A DNA stretch of 64,000 nucleotides. It comes from Argopecten irradians (Eukaryota > Mollusca > Bivalvia > Pectinida > Pectinidae). Positions 40,601 through 50,874 of the stretch are shown here, piece after piece. Both the position numbers and the translations under genes were made by a program. Position 1 is the stretch's first letter. Every line of letters starts with the position of its first letter. Under the pieces are notes generated by a model. That model was not told the origin of the DNA and searched no databases. It was given only the letters and a program-made list of their open reading frames with translations. The stretch is taken from NCBI RefSeq assembly GCF_041381155.1, contig NC_091134.1, positions 54,695,944 to 54,759,943 of the forward strand, written 5' to 3'.

Positions 40601-43600
40601 GCCGCGGTGGCCGAGTGGTTAAGATGTCCCTACATATTACAATAGCTTTTATGGGCCATGGTGGCCGAGTGGTTAAGATGTCCCAACATATTACAATAGT
40701 TTTTATGGGCCGTGGTGGCTGAGTGGTTAAGATGTCCCAACATATAACAATAGCTCTTATGGGCCGTGGTGGCCGAGTGGTTAAGATGTCCCAACATATT
40801 ACAATAGCTTTTATGGGCCGTGGTGGCCGAGTGGTTAAGATGTCCCTACATATTACAATAGCTTTTATGGGCCGCGGTGGCCGAGTGGTTAAGATGTCCC
40901 TACATATTACAATAGCTTTTATGGGCCATGGTGGCCGAGTGGTTAAGATGTCCCAACATATTACAATAGTTTTTATGGGCCGTGGTGGCCGAGTGGTTAA
41001 GATGTCCCAACATATTACAATAGTTTTTATGGGCCGTGGTGGCTGAGTGGTTAAGATGTCCCGACATATTACAATAGTTTTTATGGGCCGTGGTGGCCGA
41101 GTGGTTAAGATGTCCCAACATATTACAATAGTTTTTATATGGGCCGTGGTGGCTGAGTGGTTAAGATGTCCCGACATATTACAATAGCTTATATAGGCCA
41201 CGGTGACTGAGTGGTTAAGATGTCCCAACATATTACATTATACCTAGTTTTCACAATTACAAAATATATAAATATGTGGATAATTCTCAAAATTTTACAA
41301 TAAAAAAACAGCAATGTGATTTAAATAAATAATCAGTACACTGCAGTGTATTAATTAACCAATTCATCAAACTTAGAGCCTAGGGTGCCTAAAAAATATA
41401 ACAAACGGGGTTGCTTATCAGGTAATGAAAATGTATGTTGTAAGGGGTCCCTCTATAGAGGGAAGGGGACCTTATAGGCTAAGAGACGCTAGTTATGGTG
41501 AATCTCAGGATTTTACACAAAAATATAATCAGATTACATAAATTAGAGTTATGTTTTTACCCTTTGTCTTAGCTGAACCACCGCCCTCCAGAAATCTTTG
41601 GCCTCAACACGATGACAATCATCACACATCTGGTTATTGACAACAAACTCCACCACAAACACCTGCTGGAGAACAGCACTGTTCAACACCTGTGGAGAAA
41701 TAAATGATGTAAATATTCATTACATCTGTGGAGAAATGAATTGTGTAAATATTCACCACTCATGAAGTCAGTCTAGAATCCAGAAAAGTTTTTTAAGAAA
41801 TCTGCACCATTTTTTAAACCATTATTTCTTTACCTCTTTCTGCACCGACAGCTTGACTTTAATCCTCTGTGAGTGAGGCTCCGTCCACACAAACCCGGCG
41901 TCTACTAAATGGACCTGAAACAGACGAGGAACAATGAATTTAAATCTGACACAAAAACAAAATCTGACACAAAAACACTCACAAAATATGATGACACTAA
42001 AATGGACCTGAAAGATACATAAATCTGGGCAGCATATGTAAAGGATCAACCTTTATATAGATATAAATCACTATTCATAGTGTTAGAACGGTCATCATAA
42101 CAAATGATATCGATGTATTGAGGATTCTCATCTTCCGATAAGATATTGATTCCTATTTTCTAAAATCAATACAATGAGCGAAATTGTACTTGATGACCTG
42201 CCTATTACCAAGTAAGATTGGAATTTTAAATGCCAACAAATTATGTATTATTTCTTACATTATACTAATTGTATATATTTTGTAAGGTTCCTGATCATGT
42301 TAACTCTATAAGATTTTTTCACAATTACTGTGAATTATATATGAAATACTCAGCAAGAGTTCCCGAGTGACATACATCTTTTCATTCATAAACTGATTAT
42401 GTAATACACACAAAATGACCGTTCCGGGTTTTATCCTTTTCCAACAACACCATTATTTCAATATATATCGATACATCAATACATCGTGATATTTTTTATT
42501 CAATATATTGATACTTAAAAGTTTATATCAATGACAGCTCTACGGTGTGCTACTACCTTGCTAAGGCCGCTTTTTAATTTCTTCAGACAAACAGACAGAA
42601 GTTCTCTGGACTCCAGGGCAGCTGTGACCCAATGGCTTGGGGGCTGGAGATACCTACAAAAATCAATCATAAACGTTCATAAACAGAATACCAGGAAATT
42701 GTTTGTTCAGCAAAATATATATATACGCAGTCATAGCATGTTACTGCTGTTGTACCTTGTTATATTTAAGTCTGCAGGAAATCAAAATAATATGGTCCAA
42801 TTTGTTGGGCATGAATTATTGCCTGCAGTGTATACACTATATGCTGTGATTGTGACATTTCTGTATTGTATAGTTTCCTGGCTGCATTGTGTATATATCA
42901 GGCCTGGTGAGCTAAAAATGACTCCTAATATATATGTTTCCTATTATAGGAAAATATTATTTTTTGCAAATGGCCTCTAACAATTGCCAAAATCTTTTAA
43001 TCTCTGGAATCAAACAAATTGGTCACTTTTTTCAGGCACCCCAGATAAGAGGCAACAGTATCATTAAAAATACTTATTAATGTTGTGGAATTTGTCAATA
43101 TTTTTTAGTTTACTACAAACCTTTCACAGTTTCTACAGAAGTAGAGAACTCCCTGTTTTGGTATCCCTTCCGTAATGTCGACCTGAGTCCGCAGACACGC
43201 CACACACATGTTGGTCGGGTTTGGCTCGATCTGAGTACCACATTGACAACATAATCTGGAATAAGTAATGGAATACATTTTTAAGAGCAGTAGCTATAGG
43301 GCAGCTGACCATATAAACAGGCGATCAGTGAGTCAGAATTTTGAGCCTGTGATTATGTCAGTTTTTGCGGACTACTATATATAGTCACCTAACAACAAAG
43401 TTAGACAACAGAATTTGATATTTCACCCACAGAAACATAGAGTCTTAGATCAGTTGTAGGACATTCTAAATATTATGACGCCCTTTTTTGATAATGACTT
43501 TTAAAACAACATCATGTGTTTTCTTTTCATAGAATTACTCATTTGGGTAACTTATTGATTACTACAAACAGGTAACTGTTACTCAAATGGGTAACTATTA

Positions 43601-44476
43601 CCCATATGCAGGGTTGTGCCTGATCAAACCCGTGTCATATCACTAACAGGTCGAGGAGAAGTCCTGATTTGGCTATAATAGCCAAATACGGCTATAATAG
43701 CCAAATATAGCTATATAAACAGTGGCAAAACGCATTAATTCTTCCAGAAGAGGTCTATGTTGCAAAAAGCGAGAGTTTTTGGCGCTATGTACGTTATCCT
43801 TGTCCTAAGTTGACACGATAACAAGGTTAAAATGAAAAACTCGTCTGTGCATTTTTCTGTAAAATCATCGTTTTTCTAGCAGGAAATTGCAATTGTTGTC
43901 TGCATTTGCTTATTAACCAATTTCTAATCCATCTTAAGGTCACTATAACTTGCACATGTTCTCCCATATTTGTGCCAATCGAGCCAGAGTCGCTTCAACC
44001 GGAAGGGGATTTATACGACTTTGTTTTCCCTTTTTGACCGGCGGCCGAAAATGTCAATGGGCCGACTTGGGTATGGTCCGAGTTCTCCTTCAGTTAGAGT
44101 TACTCCCCTTTGTTCATTCTGTTATTATGGCGATAAAAACCAGGGATTTTACACAAAATTGCACAGGTGAGTTTTTGGTTTCAACATCGTTTTTGTAATA
44201 ACTAAGAACATAGATCATATTCCAATTTACTGTAAGACTCGCTTTTTGCTTTAAATACATTTTTCGGCAGATTCCATGTGTTTTGCCACTGTTTATATAG
44301 CTATATTTGGCTATTATAGCCGTATTTGGCTATTATAGCCAAATCAGGACTTCTCCCCGACCTGACTAATGTCAGAAATTTTGTTGCCAGATTGGATTAA
44401 ACTTAGAATGTAATTGTACAAATGATACTTACATTAGATTTACTGAAGATGTCGGGTTTTCCTTCATATATTCCAT
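28613..44476 (-). CDS. NMD3: NMD3, 60S ribosomal subunit export adaptor (13 exons found)
   Basis: Exons: 44433-44476, 43121-43255, 42557-42653, 41834-41914, 41561-41689, 40153-40243, 38975-39053, 38363-38460, 37078-37195, 36357-36502, 34911-35028, 34622 to about 34540 (end unclear) and 28613-28683. Donors, acceptors and phases fit, except for the insertions below. N-terminal zinc pairs are visible (LCCQCG, MCVAC, FCRNC, MCDDC near residues 17-20, 32-35, 55-58, 141-144), then NMD3 signatures VDAGFVWTEPHS, KKTFYYLEQLILKH, SLGNINPICVC, IIDPNTLQ, YCKTFLGHLLNVGDVVLG and DYNDFLEDLEED. The protein joins nascent 60S subunits to the CRM1 export receptor. One extra base disrupts the frame in exon 8 (TTT, plus 38435-38437), two in exon 11 (34972-34973, 35021-35023) and one in exon 12 (34597-34598). 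The basic segment after exon 12 and the last exon were not found. Either local sequence errors or decay explains this; the other exons are clean. Confidence 0.9.
29080..33800. repeat. 54-bp minisatellite, about 87 copies, in an NMD3 intron
   Basis: Head-to-tail units of 54 bp starting GAAGGACCACATGTTTGCCT and containing TTCTTGCTGAACTTTCTGTA. Copies between about 29.9 and 32.6 kb are almost identical; occasional units are shortened (TTTAATTGTTCTGTAGATT type). From about 32.7 kb to the right edge the copies carry many one-base indels and breaks. Since 54 is a multiple of three and the minus strand lacks stops, long artificial open frames appear; they are not proteins. The array lies between NMD3 exons 12 and 13. 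Confidence 0.97.
33800..34260. repeat. Decayed edge of the minisatellite plus ~95-bp diverged repeats
   Basis: Fragments of the 54-bp unit fade out by about 33.95 kb. Then a motif CATAACAAAATT followed by TTCATTTTGGTAGCCC recurs two to three times with heavy divergence. One minus-strand frame here reads FYYGPWKSNLQSKKRN, which faintly recalls the basic segment of NMD3 that should follow exon 12, but I cannot define an exon. Confidence 0.45.
35638..35725. repeat. GCGACAATGCGCC-type dispersed repeat
   Basis: Irregular iterations of GCGCCCTACGACA, GCAACAATGCGCC and AACATTGCGACAG, much richer in G+C than the surrounding intron. It looks like a fragment of a dispersed repeat; no coding potential. 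Confidence 0.4.
35895..36360. repeat. AT-rich ~37-bp tandem repeat carrying exon-10 donor copies
   Basis: About 12 units with the core AATACACTAAAATCTATAAT followed by ACCTTATTATATATATT. It abuts NMD3 exon 10. On the minus strand every unit contains AATAAGGTATTATAG, the same as the exon 10 end and donor (AATAAG / GTATAATATTATAG). A few single stray copies occur near 35070-35130. Confidence 0.9.
36610..36715. repeat. Short ~21-bp tandem repeat
   Basis: Four imperfect copies of AAAGTTACTGGTCCAGACT-type units within an NMD3 intron. Related words (GGACCAGC, CACTGGC) recur to 36.97 kb, suggesting one dispersed repeat of which this is the tandem core. Confidence 0.6.
37590..38400. repeat. ~54-bp minisatellite made of NMD3 exon 8 3' end plus its 5' splice site
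   Basis: About 15 head-to-tail units, most 54 bp, some 50 or 56 bp because a TG run varies. On the minus strand each unit reads the last 12 codons of exon 8 (HTFSVSIVPICK), the donor GTAAGTGTGTCACC, then a CA run. The true exon 8 is the rightmost copy (38363-38460), joined to its unique 5' part. In 54-bp units the reading frame stays open across the donor, giving an 18-residue period. Confidence 0.95.
39125..39765. repeat. 17-bp minisatellite
   Basis: Roughly 37 imperfect copies of TTGTTATAGACAGGTGG, with variants TTGTTTTAGACATGTGG and CTGTTATTGACAGG. It fills the NMD3 intron between exons 6 and 7. No coding potential. Confidence 0.9.
40380..41235 (+). repeat. 54-bp minisatellite with a tRNA A box in every unit
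   Basis: About 16 units, each reading GGGCCGTGGTGGCCGAGTGG then TTAAGATGTCCC and ending CATATTACAATAGCTTTT. The part TGGCCGAGTGGTTAAG matches the D-arm/A box of Ser/Leu tRNAs, but no B box or cloverleaf follows. Variant units recur in the same order twice (about 40430-40730 and 40740-41000), so there is a higher-order repeat of five units. It lies in the NMD3 intron between exons 5 and 6. Confidence 0.93.
41441..41474. repeat. Short palindrome in NMD3 intron
   Basis: The centre TCCCTCTATAGAGGGA is a perfect 16-bp palindrome, with imperfect GGGG/CCCC-rich outer arms. It is probably part of a dispersed repeat that continues to about 41520. Confidence 0.5.
43647..44364. mobile_element. Non-autonomous TIR element (MITE) in NMD3 intron 1
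   Basis: About 80-bp terminal inverted repeats start CAGGTCGAGGAGAAGTCC (left) and CAGGTCGGGGAGAAGTCC (right, inverted). They continue through TTTGGCTATAATAGCCAAA hairpins to TATATAAACAGTGGCAAAAC. A 5-bp direct repeat ACTAA (43642-43646 and 44365-44369) flanks the 718-bp element. No transposase frame is present inside. Superfamily is not identifiable from a 5-bp duplication alone. Confidence 0.8.
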
Positions 44477-44567
44477 TTTTCAAAATCGTGGGCTTCGCAT
44501 CCACGAATCGAAAGACTCTTAATTTGTAGCCCGACGGAAAACCACATGGACAAGTTGTGAAATATAA

Positions 44568-44626
44568 CCGGAAATGATGTCAATATTTCTAAATGGAAAA
44601 GCGTCGGCAGAATTAATATTCCGGAA
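44568..44626 (-). promoter_or_regulatory. Possible ETS-type sites of a TATA-less NMD3 promoter
   Basis: Two CCGGAA motifs (44568-44573 and 44621-44626) lie 92-150 bp upstream of the NMD3 start codon, and no TATA box is apparent. ETS-site promoters are common for ribosome-biogenesis genes, but the motif is short, so this is only suggestive. Confidence 0.25.
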
Positions 44627-44999
44627 AATATTTACGGTTTGACTGGTTGGACCTAGTTGTTCGTTTATTAATTAAAGACGGACCTGGTGATTTTATATTG
44701 TTTTCAGACGAGCCTTGACAAAGCCCACACAGGCCTGTATCAAAAACTGCAAGTCCGTCAGGATTTATACTTGAAATAATGACTTTAACCAACGGTCGAA
44801 CCGGTTGTTCCGAATAAACGAAAACGGCCTAGTGCGTACGTATTATATTAGGCCTAGTATCAACCCTGCTCTCTGAATGACACTAGATAAACTTTTTATT
44901 TTAAATAAATTAATTAATTCATTAAAAAATACAAATTATTAATTAAATAAGATGCCCATGGGCCTTAACGGTTACCTGAGTTCGGATACAGAATGAAAC

Positions 45000-46230
45000 A
45001 AAGACATATAATTTGATATAAACACTATATATTGGCCCACCAGACCCTTCAAGTCAGTCAGTGATTTGGTAAATTTGACTTTTTAATCTATGAAAATTAC
45101 TTGGTTCCATCAAATCTGTGAATTCAGATGATTTTCGAAATTTTAGCCATTTTGACCACTTTTGGCCCTGCCCCTCTAGCCCACAGGGACCTGGCACGAA
45201 AAAAATTAACCAATAATATACATATATATATATTATAGTATCAAGGGTATGAACTCGGCGGTCGAGAAAAACGGACCGATTTTTTTAAAACCGTGATTAT
45301 TTTAATAAATAGGTTCTATACAACATTGACGGATATCTTACCTTAAAGAGAAATAATTTTTCTTTCCATTGAGTCCTTGATGAACAAAATTGGCCAAGTA
45401 TTGACCAAGTTATGGCTTGATGAATCGGGAAATTTGCTAAAAATATGCTAGGTAGACATTTCCCTGTCCGGTCGAAATGTCGTCTCGGCTCTAATGGGCA
45501 CCTCAAAAACCAAGCCAAAATCACAAAATCTACGCTTGTGGTGGTAAAGAGTACCTATAACTGTGTTCATCCACAATCTACTTTGGAGGTGTCATGACCC
45601 GTACTTTGTAGAAACTCCATTTAAACATCGTGTAGCTCACTTACTTTATCCGTCACCGCCATGTTCATTTTTCTCTCGGAACTCTTCTTGACTTTACATA
45701 TCATGACTACATTATGCAAATTATGTAATGTTGTGCTTGTGTGTAAACTCGAGAAGCGTTCCGAGAGAAAAATGAACATGGCGGTGACGATTAAAGTAAG
45801 TGAGCTACACGATGTTTTAAATGGAGTTTCTACAAGGTTATGTACATCTGTATACTGTTGGTTAAAAATTTTCGTGCCAGGTCCCTGTGCTCTAGCCCCC
45901 TGGGCGTCGGCCAGGACCAATATGGATATGACGTTAAAATTCTATTTCAGGTTAACAATTATAACCAAGTTTCACTAATTTCCTATGAAAGCTAAACAAA
46001 TAATGTTCATAAATGTATTTTTCCTATAGAAACTTGACCCCCTCCCCAGGGAGAAACTTGAGACCCCAGGGTCATATTATTCATAATTTTTGTAAAGAAC
46101 CTTATGACCTTTCCATCTATGAAGAGAATTTGATTCTACCAGTTCCAGAATTTCAGAAGAAGATTTTTGAAGTTTTAGCTAATTTGACCCCTTTTGGCCC
46201 CGCCCCTAAGGCCCCTAGGGGTCAGTCATA
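45000..46230. repeat. Diverged dispersed repeat, two copies, hosting a foldback insert
   Basis: The segment around 45050-45181 and the segment around 46120-46230 share an order of words: TTTTAGCNATTTTGACC, then CTTTTGGCCC, then GCCCCTCTAGCC/GCCCCTAAGGCC. They look like two diverged copies of one mollusc repeat. The 708-bp element at 45182-45889 is inserted in the first copy. Confidence 0.5.
45182..45889. mobile_element. hAT-type foldback MITE with 8-bp target duplication
   Basis: Terminal inverted repeats of about 40 bp start CACAGGGACCTGGCACGAAA and are mirrored at the right end. The perfect 8-bp direct repeat CTCTAGCC flanks it (45174-45181 and 45890-45897). Inside, a second pair of ~72-bp inverted arms (about 45611-45682 and 45757-45834) makes a large hairpin containing GTTCCGAGAGAAAAATGAAC. 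The 8-bp duplication and the CAGGG-like terminus fit the hAT superfamily; P elements also give about 8 bp. No transposase is encoded. Confidence 0.85.
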
Positions 46231-46271
46231 GAAAATTTGTTAATAGAATTGAATGGCCATTTCATAGGGAT

Positions 46272-48530
46272 TTTTTTATTAGTTTTCAGCATAATAATAC
46301 AATACAACACAGTACAATAACAATGAATACAGTACATACAATGTACAATTCTTATTGGTACATTGGAATTTACATACTTGTAGCTATGATGGGAATAAGT
46401 AAAGATTAAATTTAGTCTAATATCAACTATTTATGTCAATGTATCAGGAAAATACAAGATAATTAATTACTTTAACTTTAATTTAGTCTAATATCAACTA
46501 TTTATGTCAATGTATCAGGAAAATACAAGATAATCATGTTGGGCTACTGATCAAATGTTTAAAAAAAAATTAAATTGAAACCTTGAAATGTATGTATACA
46601 TCTATGTATGTTACCACAGGAACAGCATTACAATATACAGAAGAAGAAAAAAACACAACATGGACCATTACTATTTTTAGTGTACTTATGCGTGTACATG
46701 AATTATAATTAAAGTATTTGGAAAAGAAGCTTATTCTTTAGTTACTTGTGTATCATGCATTATTTCATACCATCGTCCCCATCTATGAAGAAAGGCAGAG
46801 TAATTATTTCTTTCATTGGATAAATACTTTTCCACCTTATAATAACAAATGTTATTGGATTTTAGAACATCAAAGTTTACATACATTTTATTTAGTCTAC
46901 ATTTGTATACATATTGTTTAAAAAGAAGTAGAACCATGTCTAAAGCAATATACTGTTTACCTGGCAGCCCAAGTAGAATTGAAATTGGAGACAAATTGAC
47001 AGTTAGAGGAGTTTTTTCTTGTATCCAGGATTCTAACTCGTGATATACTTTTCTTACTGGAGGAAACGCATAAAAAAACATGTAATAAAGTTTCTTTCTC
47101 TTCCCTGCAGAAAGTGCACATGACAGAATCTAAAACTTTAATTCTATATAAAAATACATTAGTTGGCAATATATGATGTAGAATTCTGTACTGCAGCCAT
47201 TGTAACTTTGTATCTTGTGTGACCTTAAAGTAATCCTTATTTATTTTCCTCCACCATATTATCATCTTTCTCAAGTTCAAAGACACAATTCCATTTTAGA
47301 ATATATTTTCTTGTGATAGAGGGCTTACATAAGCTTACCAAAGTTTTGTATATAGTTCTATTACCAGGTTTATCTTTCAAAATCATATCAATAAACTTTG
47401 GATACAATAAGTCATTAGGTGTATTCAAACCTTCTTTAAGGACAGGAAAAAACTTTAGTTATTGCCTTTTTCAAACCCTCATATAATGTAACTGGTGGAT
47501 GGAAGTTATAAAAATTGCAAAAATTTGTGTATGTACAATGTATTAAATTTACCATCAGCATCCAATAAAGTACTCTAGATTTATCATGCTTAGCCCTCCC
47601 TCCCCTTAATTGTATAATCTGTTTTCTAGCAACTCTATCCGTTGAGCTTTCCCAAAGGTAAGAGTAGATAACATTATTTAGTTTAATGGCATCTGGCCTG
47701 GGCTGGGGAGACTTATAAAGAGATGGACAAGCTTAGATTAGCTAATGATTTAATAACTGTAATACGACCCAATATTGTTAATCTTCTTTTTGACCAGTTT
47801 GGAAGAAAGGTCTCTATTTCATTTATTTTTGCCTCGTAGTGAAGTTTAATCATATCATCCAGATTAGTATGAAAAAATAATTCCTAGGACCTTTATTGGT
47901 CCATCTGTCCAATTTAACTTGAAGTCCCCACAGATCCTTTCAGTGGAATTAATCTTACTTCCAATCCACATTACATTGGGTTTTTTCAATATTTGGTGTT
48001 AGACCCGAATATTTAGCATATTGTCCAAGTAAATTAAGAACTGACCTCAGGGAACTATCCGAACCATCTAAAAGGAAAGTTGTGTCATCAGCAAACTGTA
48101 ACAACTTTGTTTCTTTGTCCTTAATAATTAAGCAGGTATGGAGAGGCCGGGTCACCTTGCCTACATCCTCTTCCTATATTAAAAAAATTCTGGAAAAAAT
48201 ACCTTTTTGAATAACGCATAATTTAAAATCCTGATTCAATATTTTGATCCAATTCTGTATGTTAGGGCCAAAATTAAAATATTCTAGAAGTTTTTTGTAT
48301 AAACCTCCATGATACCGAATCAAAAGCCTTCTCGAAATCAACAATAAGTGCCAGACCTGGTTTTTCCGATAAATCTACCTCTTAAAAATCCTGTTTGATT
48401 TTCATGAATCAATTCTGGCAATGAAGGTTTTATTCTGTTTGCTACATGCAGATAACAGCTTATACGTAGTGTTTAGAAGAGATATCGGTCTCCAATTTTT
48501 CAACAAATTTACTCTGTATCTTTGATACAT
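46272..48530 (-). mobile_element. LINE of the L1/Tx1 kind, 5'-truncated and decayed
   Basis: Minus-strand pieces in several frames, in LINE order: LLKNWRPISLLNTTYKL near 48440-48520, ENQTGFLRGRFIG near 48390, GLALIVDFEKAFDSVSW near 48310-48360, LLQFADDTTFLLDGS near 48060-48110 (RT catalytic block with FADD), then the C-terminal region QWLQYRILHHILPTN and the zinc-like CTFCREEKETLLHVFLC (about 47060-47200). The FADD block and this C-terminal zinc region are typical of L1/Tx1 rather than CR1. The 3' end is probably near 46272, where the minus strand reads AATAAAAAAATCC. The element begins abruptly inside RT, so it is 5'-truncated, and at least four frame breaks are needed to read it. Confidence 0.85.
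46411..46534. repeat. Direct repeat of ~53 bp at 71-bp spacing
   Basis: Two identical copies starting TTTAGTCTAATATCAACTAT (46411 and 46482), probably within the 3' UTR of the L1/Tx1-type LINE. Identity suggests a recent duplication. Confidence 0.85.
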
Positions 48531-48883
48531 TGTGAATTGCAAAGTTTGTGACCGTAAAATGAAATTTTACTTAACAACTAAAGAAATCCTTGATTAAAGC
48601 AAGGATTTATAAGTGAGAAGGATTCGTGACTGTCTCTTTACATTACTTAAAAACACCAGGCGAGACGCCTATGAACCGGGAATAAAAACCGTTTTTCTCA
48701 ACAAATACTTGTCTTATCGAGTCAAACGAAACACCAATGTAAAGTTTATTAAATATCACAACGTTTATAACTTGATTTAAGGACAGAAGATTTAGAGGAT
48801 ATGTCTTAAATTTTCGTTAAAAAAAATACGACAGCTCATGAAATGACGGCCCGCTTCAGAAAGTAAGACGGTAACCCTCGCAC

Positions 48884-49225
48884 CATCCTCGATACTCCAG
48901 GGCTTCCGATCACTTACGATCTCTACACCCCTGGACTATCTCATCGTAAAACTGGAGGCAACAGAACAGAACAGGTAATTTAGTCCTTTGATGTACATCA
49001 AAACAAGGATACGTCCTTGATCAAAAGAACCGTATAACGGTACACTGTGGTTGACTATGTGGCTTTGAAGTTGGGCGTCGCTCTCTCTGTATAGTATTCA
49101 AAGGAAATCTTTGCTGGTCTGTGATTGGTCAAATATTTTTAGCTGAGCTGCCTTCAATTTCACTATGAGATAGTCCAGGGGTGTAGAGATCATAAGTGAT
49201 CGGAAGCCCTGGAGTATCGAGGATG
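48884..49225. mobile_element. 342-bp TIR element (MITE), 9-bp target duplication
   Basis: Both ends are inverted copies of CATCCTCGATACTCCAGGGC, with about 61 bp of TIR and one mismatch. The flanks CCCTCGCAC (48875-48883) and CCCTCGTAC (49226-49234) are a 9-bp direct repeat with one mismatch. The interior from 48884 to about 49145 is the reverse complement of 56857-57107, the right arm next to the THAP transposase gene. It therefore looks like an internal-deletion derivative of that transposon: the right arm plus about 75 bp of the other end. Confidence 0.85.
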
Positions 49226-49940
49226 CCCTCGTACCCGCAAGCTACATCAAAGGCTGCGCCGGCGGATATCAAAGGAAAATCAGCCGTCGCCCAACGTCAC
49301 GGTCAGTGCACAAACACAAAAGCTCCTGCCTTGTACTCCCCCAAAACCCAGTGTGACTTATCCTTCTCATATACATTGTGTTGTGTGTTGCTAACCGAAT
49401 AAATTGAGATACATATATTACAATTCCGTAATACGTTTCAACATGTGGTAGAAAGAATTTATTTTTGATATTATAAAAGATCAAAATATTGAGATATTAA
49501 GCAAAACAAACAATATTTTTTAGACAGTGCGGTCGATCGTCGCTTTCAATTTTTAATCGATATGCGCATAGATACACCGATATAGATATATAATTAGCCA
49601 TGCCTTTGGTTTGATGGTTATGTAATACCTTGACCAGGATGTTGTTTACCTGTACCCAACGCCATTCATCAAACTCACCTGTAATTACCTTGCCGCGGCC
49701 AATTTGCTATTCGGTGGACTATATCGGGTCAAGGATCATATACGTCCTTGATCGGGTATTTGCTATTGTCTTACTGTCAATCAGGTTAGGACATCCGTTA
49801 ATTGGATTGTGATTTGAATTATGGAAATCCCGTACATCTATGCTCTAGGTTTTTTATTGTCACCTCATTTTTTAAAATGAAGATGTAAAAGCATATGGAA
49901 ATAAAATATTCCTGGTGCATATTTACACAATTTATGATGT
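49226..49940. other. Intergenic DNA, no gene seen
   Basis: No supported coding frame or repeat between the TIR element and the pearl-like element. Short frames on both strands have no motifs. Confidence 0.4.
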
Positions 49941-50862
49941 TCACAATGTCCAATAATAATTATTAGTGCAAAGGGCAATAACTCCGTAAATTACTGTCGA
50001 ATCAGGCCGATTTTCGAATTCGTCCAAGATCTTTCAATTATTAGTCTAAATACAAAGTTTCGTTAAACTCGGTTCATATTTTCTCAAGTTATTGTGTTTA
50101 CAAGGTCCAGTAATATTTTAGTGGAAAGGGCAATAACTTCATAATTTACCGTCGAATCAAGCTGATTTTTGAACTCGTCCGAGATCTTTCCAATGTTAGT
50201 CTACATACAAAATTTTATTTAGCTTGGTTTATATTTACTAAAGTTATCGCGTTCACAAGGGCCAATAGTAATTATTAGTTCAAAGGGCAATAACTCCGTA
50301 ATTTACAGTCGAATCAAGCAAATTTTCAAACTCGTCCGAGATCTTTCCAATGCTAGTCTACAAATAAAGTTTCATGAAGCTCGGTGCATATTTACTCAAG
50401 TTATCGCGTTCACAAGGAAATGTTAAAGTGAATAGTCGGGCAAAGAAAACCAGTCTAAATGCGTTCATTGGCCTTCCAAAAGTTCTCATATATTAATACG
50501 ACGGTCAAGTTCTGCTTACGTTTCCCAGTTTCTGACCATTGAAGCAAGGACGTATAAATCCTTGATTGAAGTAAAGAAAAGTTGAAAGCATTGAAAGCGA
50601 GGCTGCGTGGAAATGTAACCACGGACATAGTGAGCCGGGAGGACGGTTTAGAATTTCCATACTTTAAATTAATATCTTCGTACGATTTTGACGAGAGATT
50701 TTATTTTTCCATTTCATAAGAAATTATACTGGATACATTCACACCATTTTTACCGACTTTAGCCATCCTTCCACGACGGACGACGCACGATGCACGATGC
50801 ACGACGCACGACGGACAAAAGACTATCGCACTAGATCACCATGACCTATGGTCAGGTGACCT
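49941..50862. mobile_element. pearl-like bivalve element with three ~157-bp core repeats
   Basis: Three tandem units of about 157, 155 and 157 bp (49941-50097, 50098-50252, 50253-50409) share AAAGGGCAATAACTCCGTAA, GTCGAATCA, GATCTTTC and TTCACAAGG. A fourth start is cut off at 50410. Downstream is an ACGACGGACG/CACGATG microsatellite (about 50772-50822), then a conserved tail GACCTATGGTCAGGTGACCT. A ~160-bp core repeat array plus an ACGG-type microsatellite is the described make-up of pearl elements of bivalves. No coding frame is present. Confidence 0.65.
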
Positions 50863-50874
50863 AAAAACTCACTA

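Noticed and set aside
40356-41231. Open frames on both strands through the tRNA A-box array
   Set aside because: Periodic artefact of a 54-bp unit; no start context, no splice signals and no protein family.
42531-42980. 149-codon plus-strand frame
   Set aside because: Its first part is antisense to NMD3 exon 3 and the rest runs into intron; no motif.
43950-44198. Two overlapping plus-strand frames inside the intron-1 MITE
   Set aside because: Short, in competing frames, no transposase motifs; interior of a non-autonomous element.
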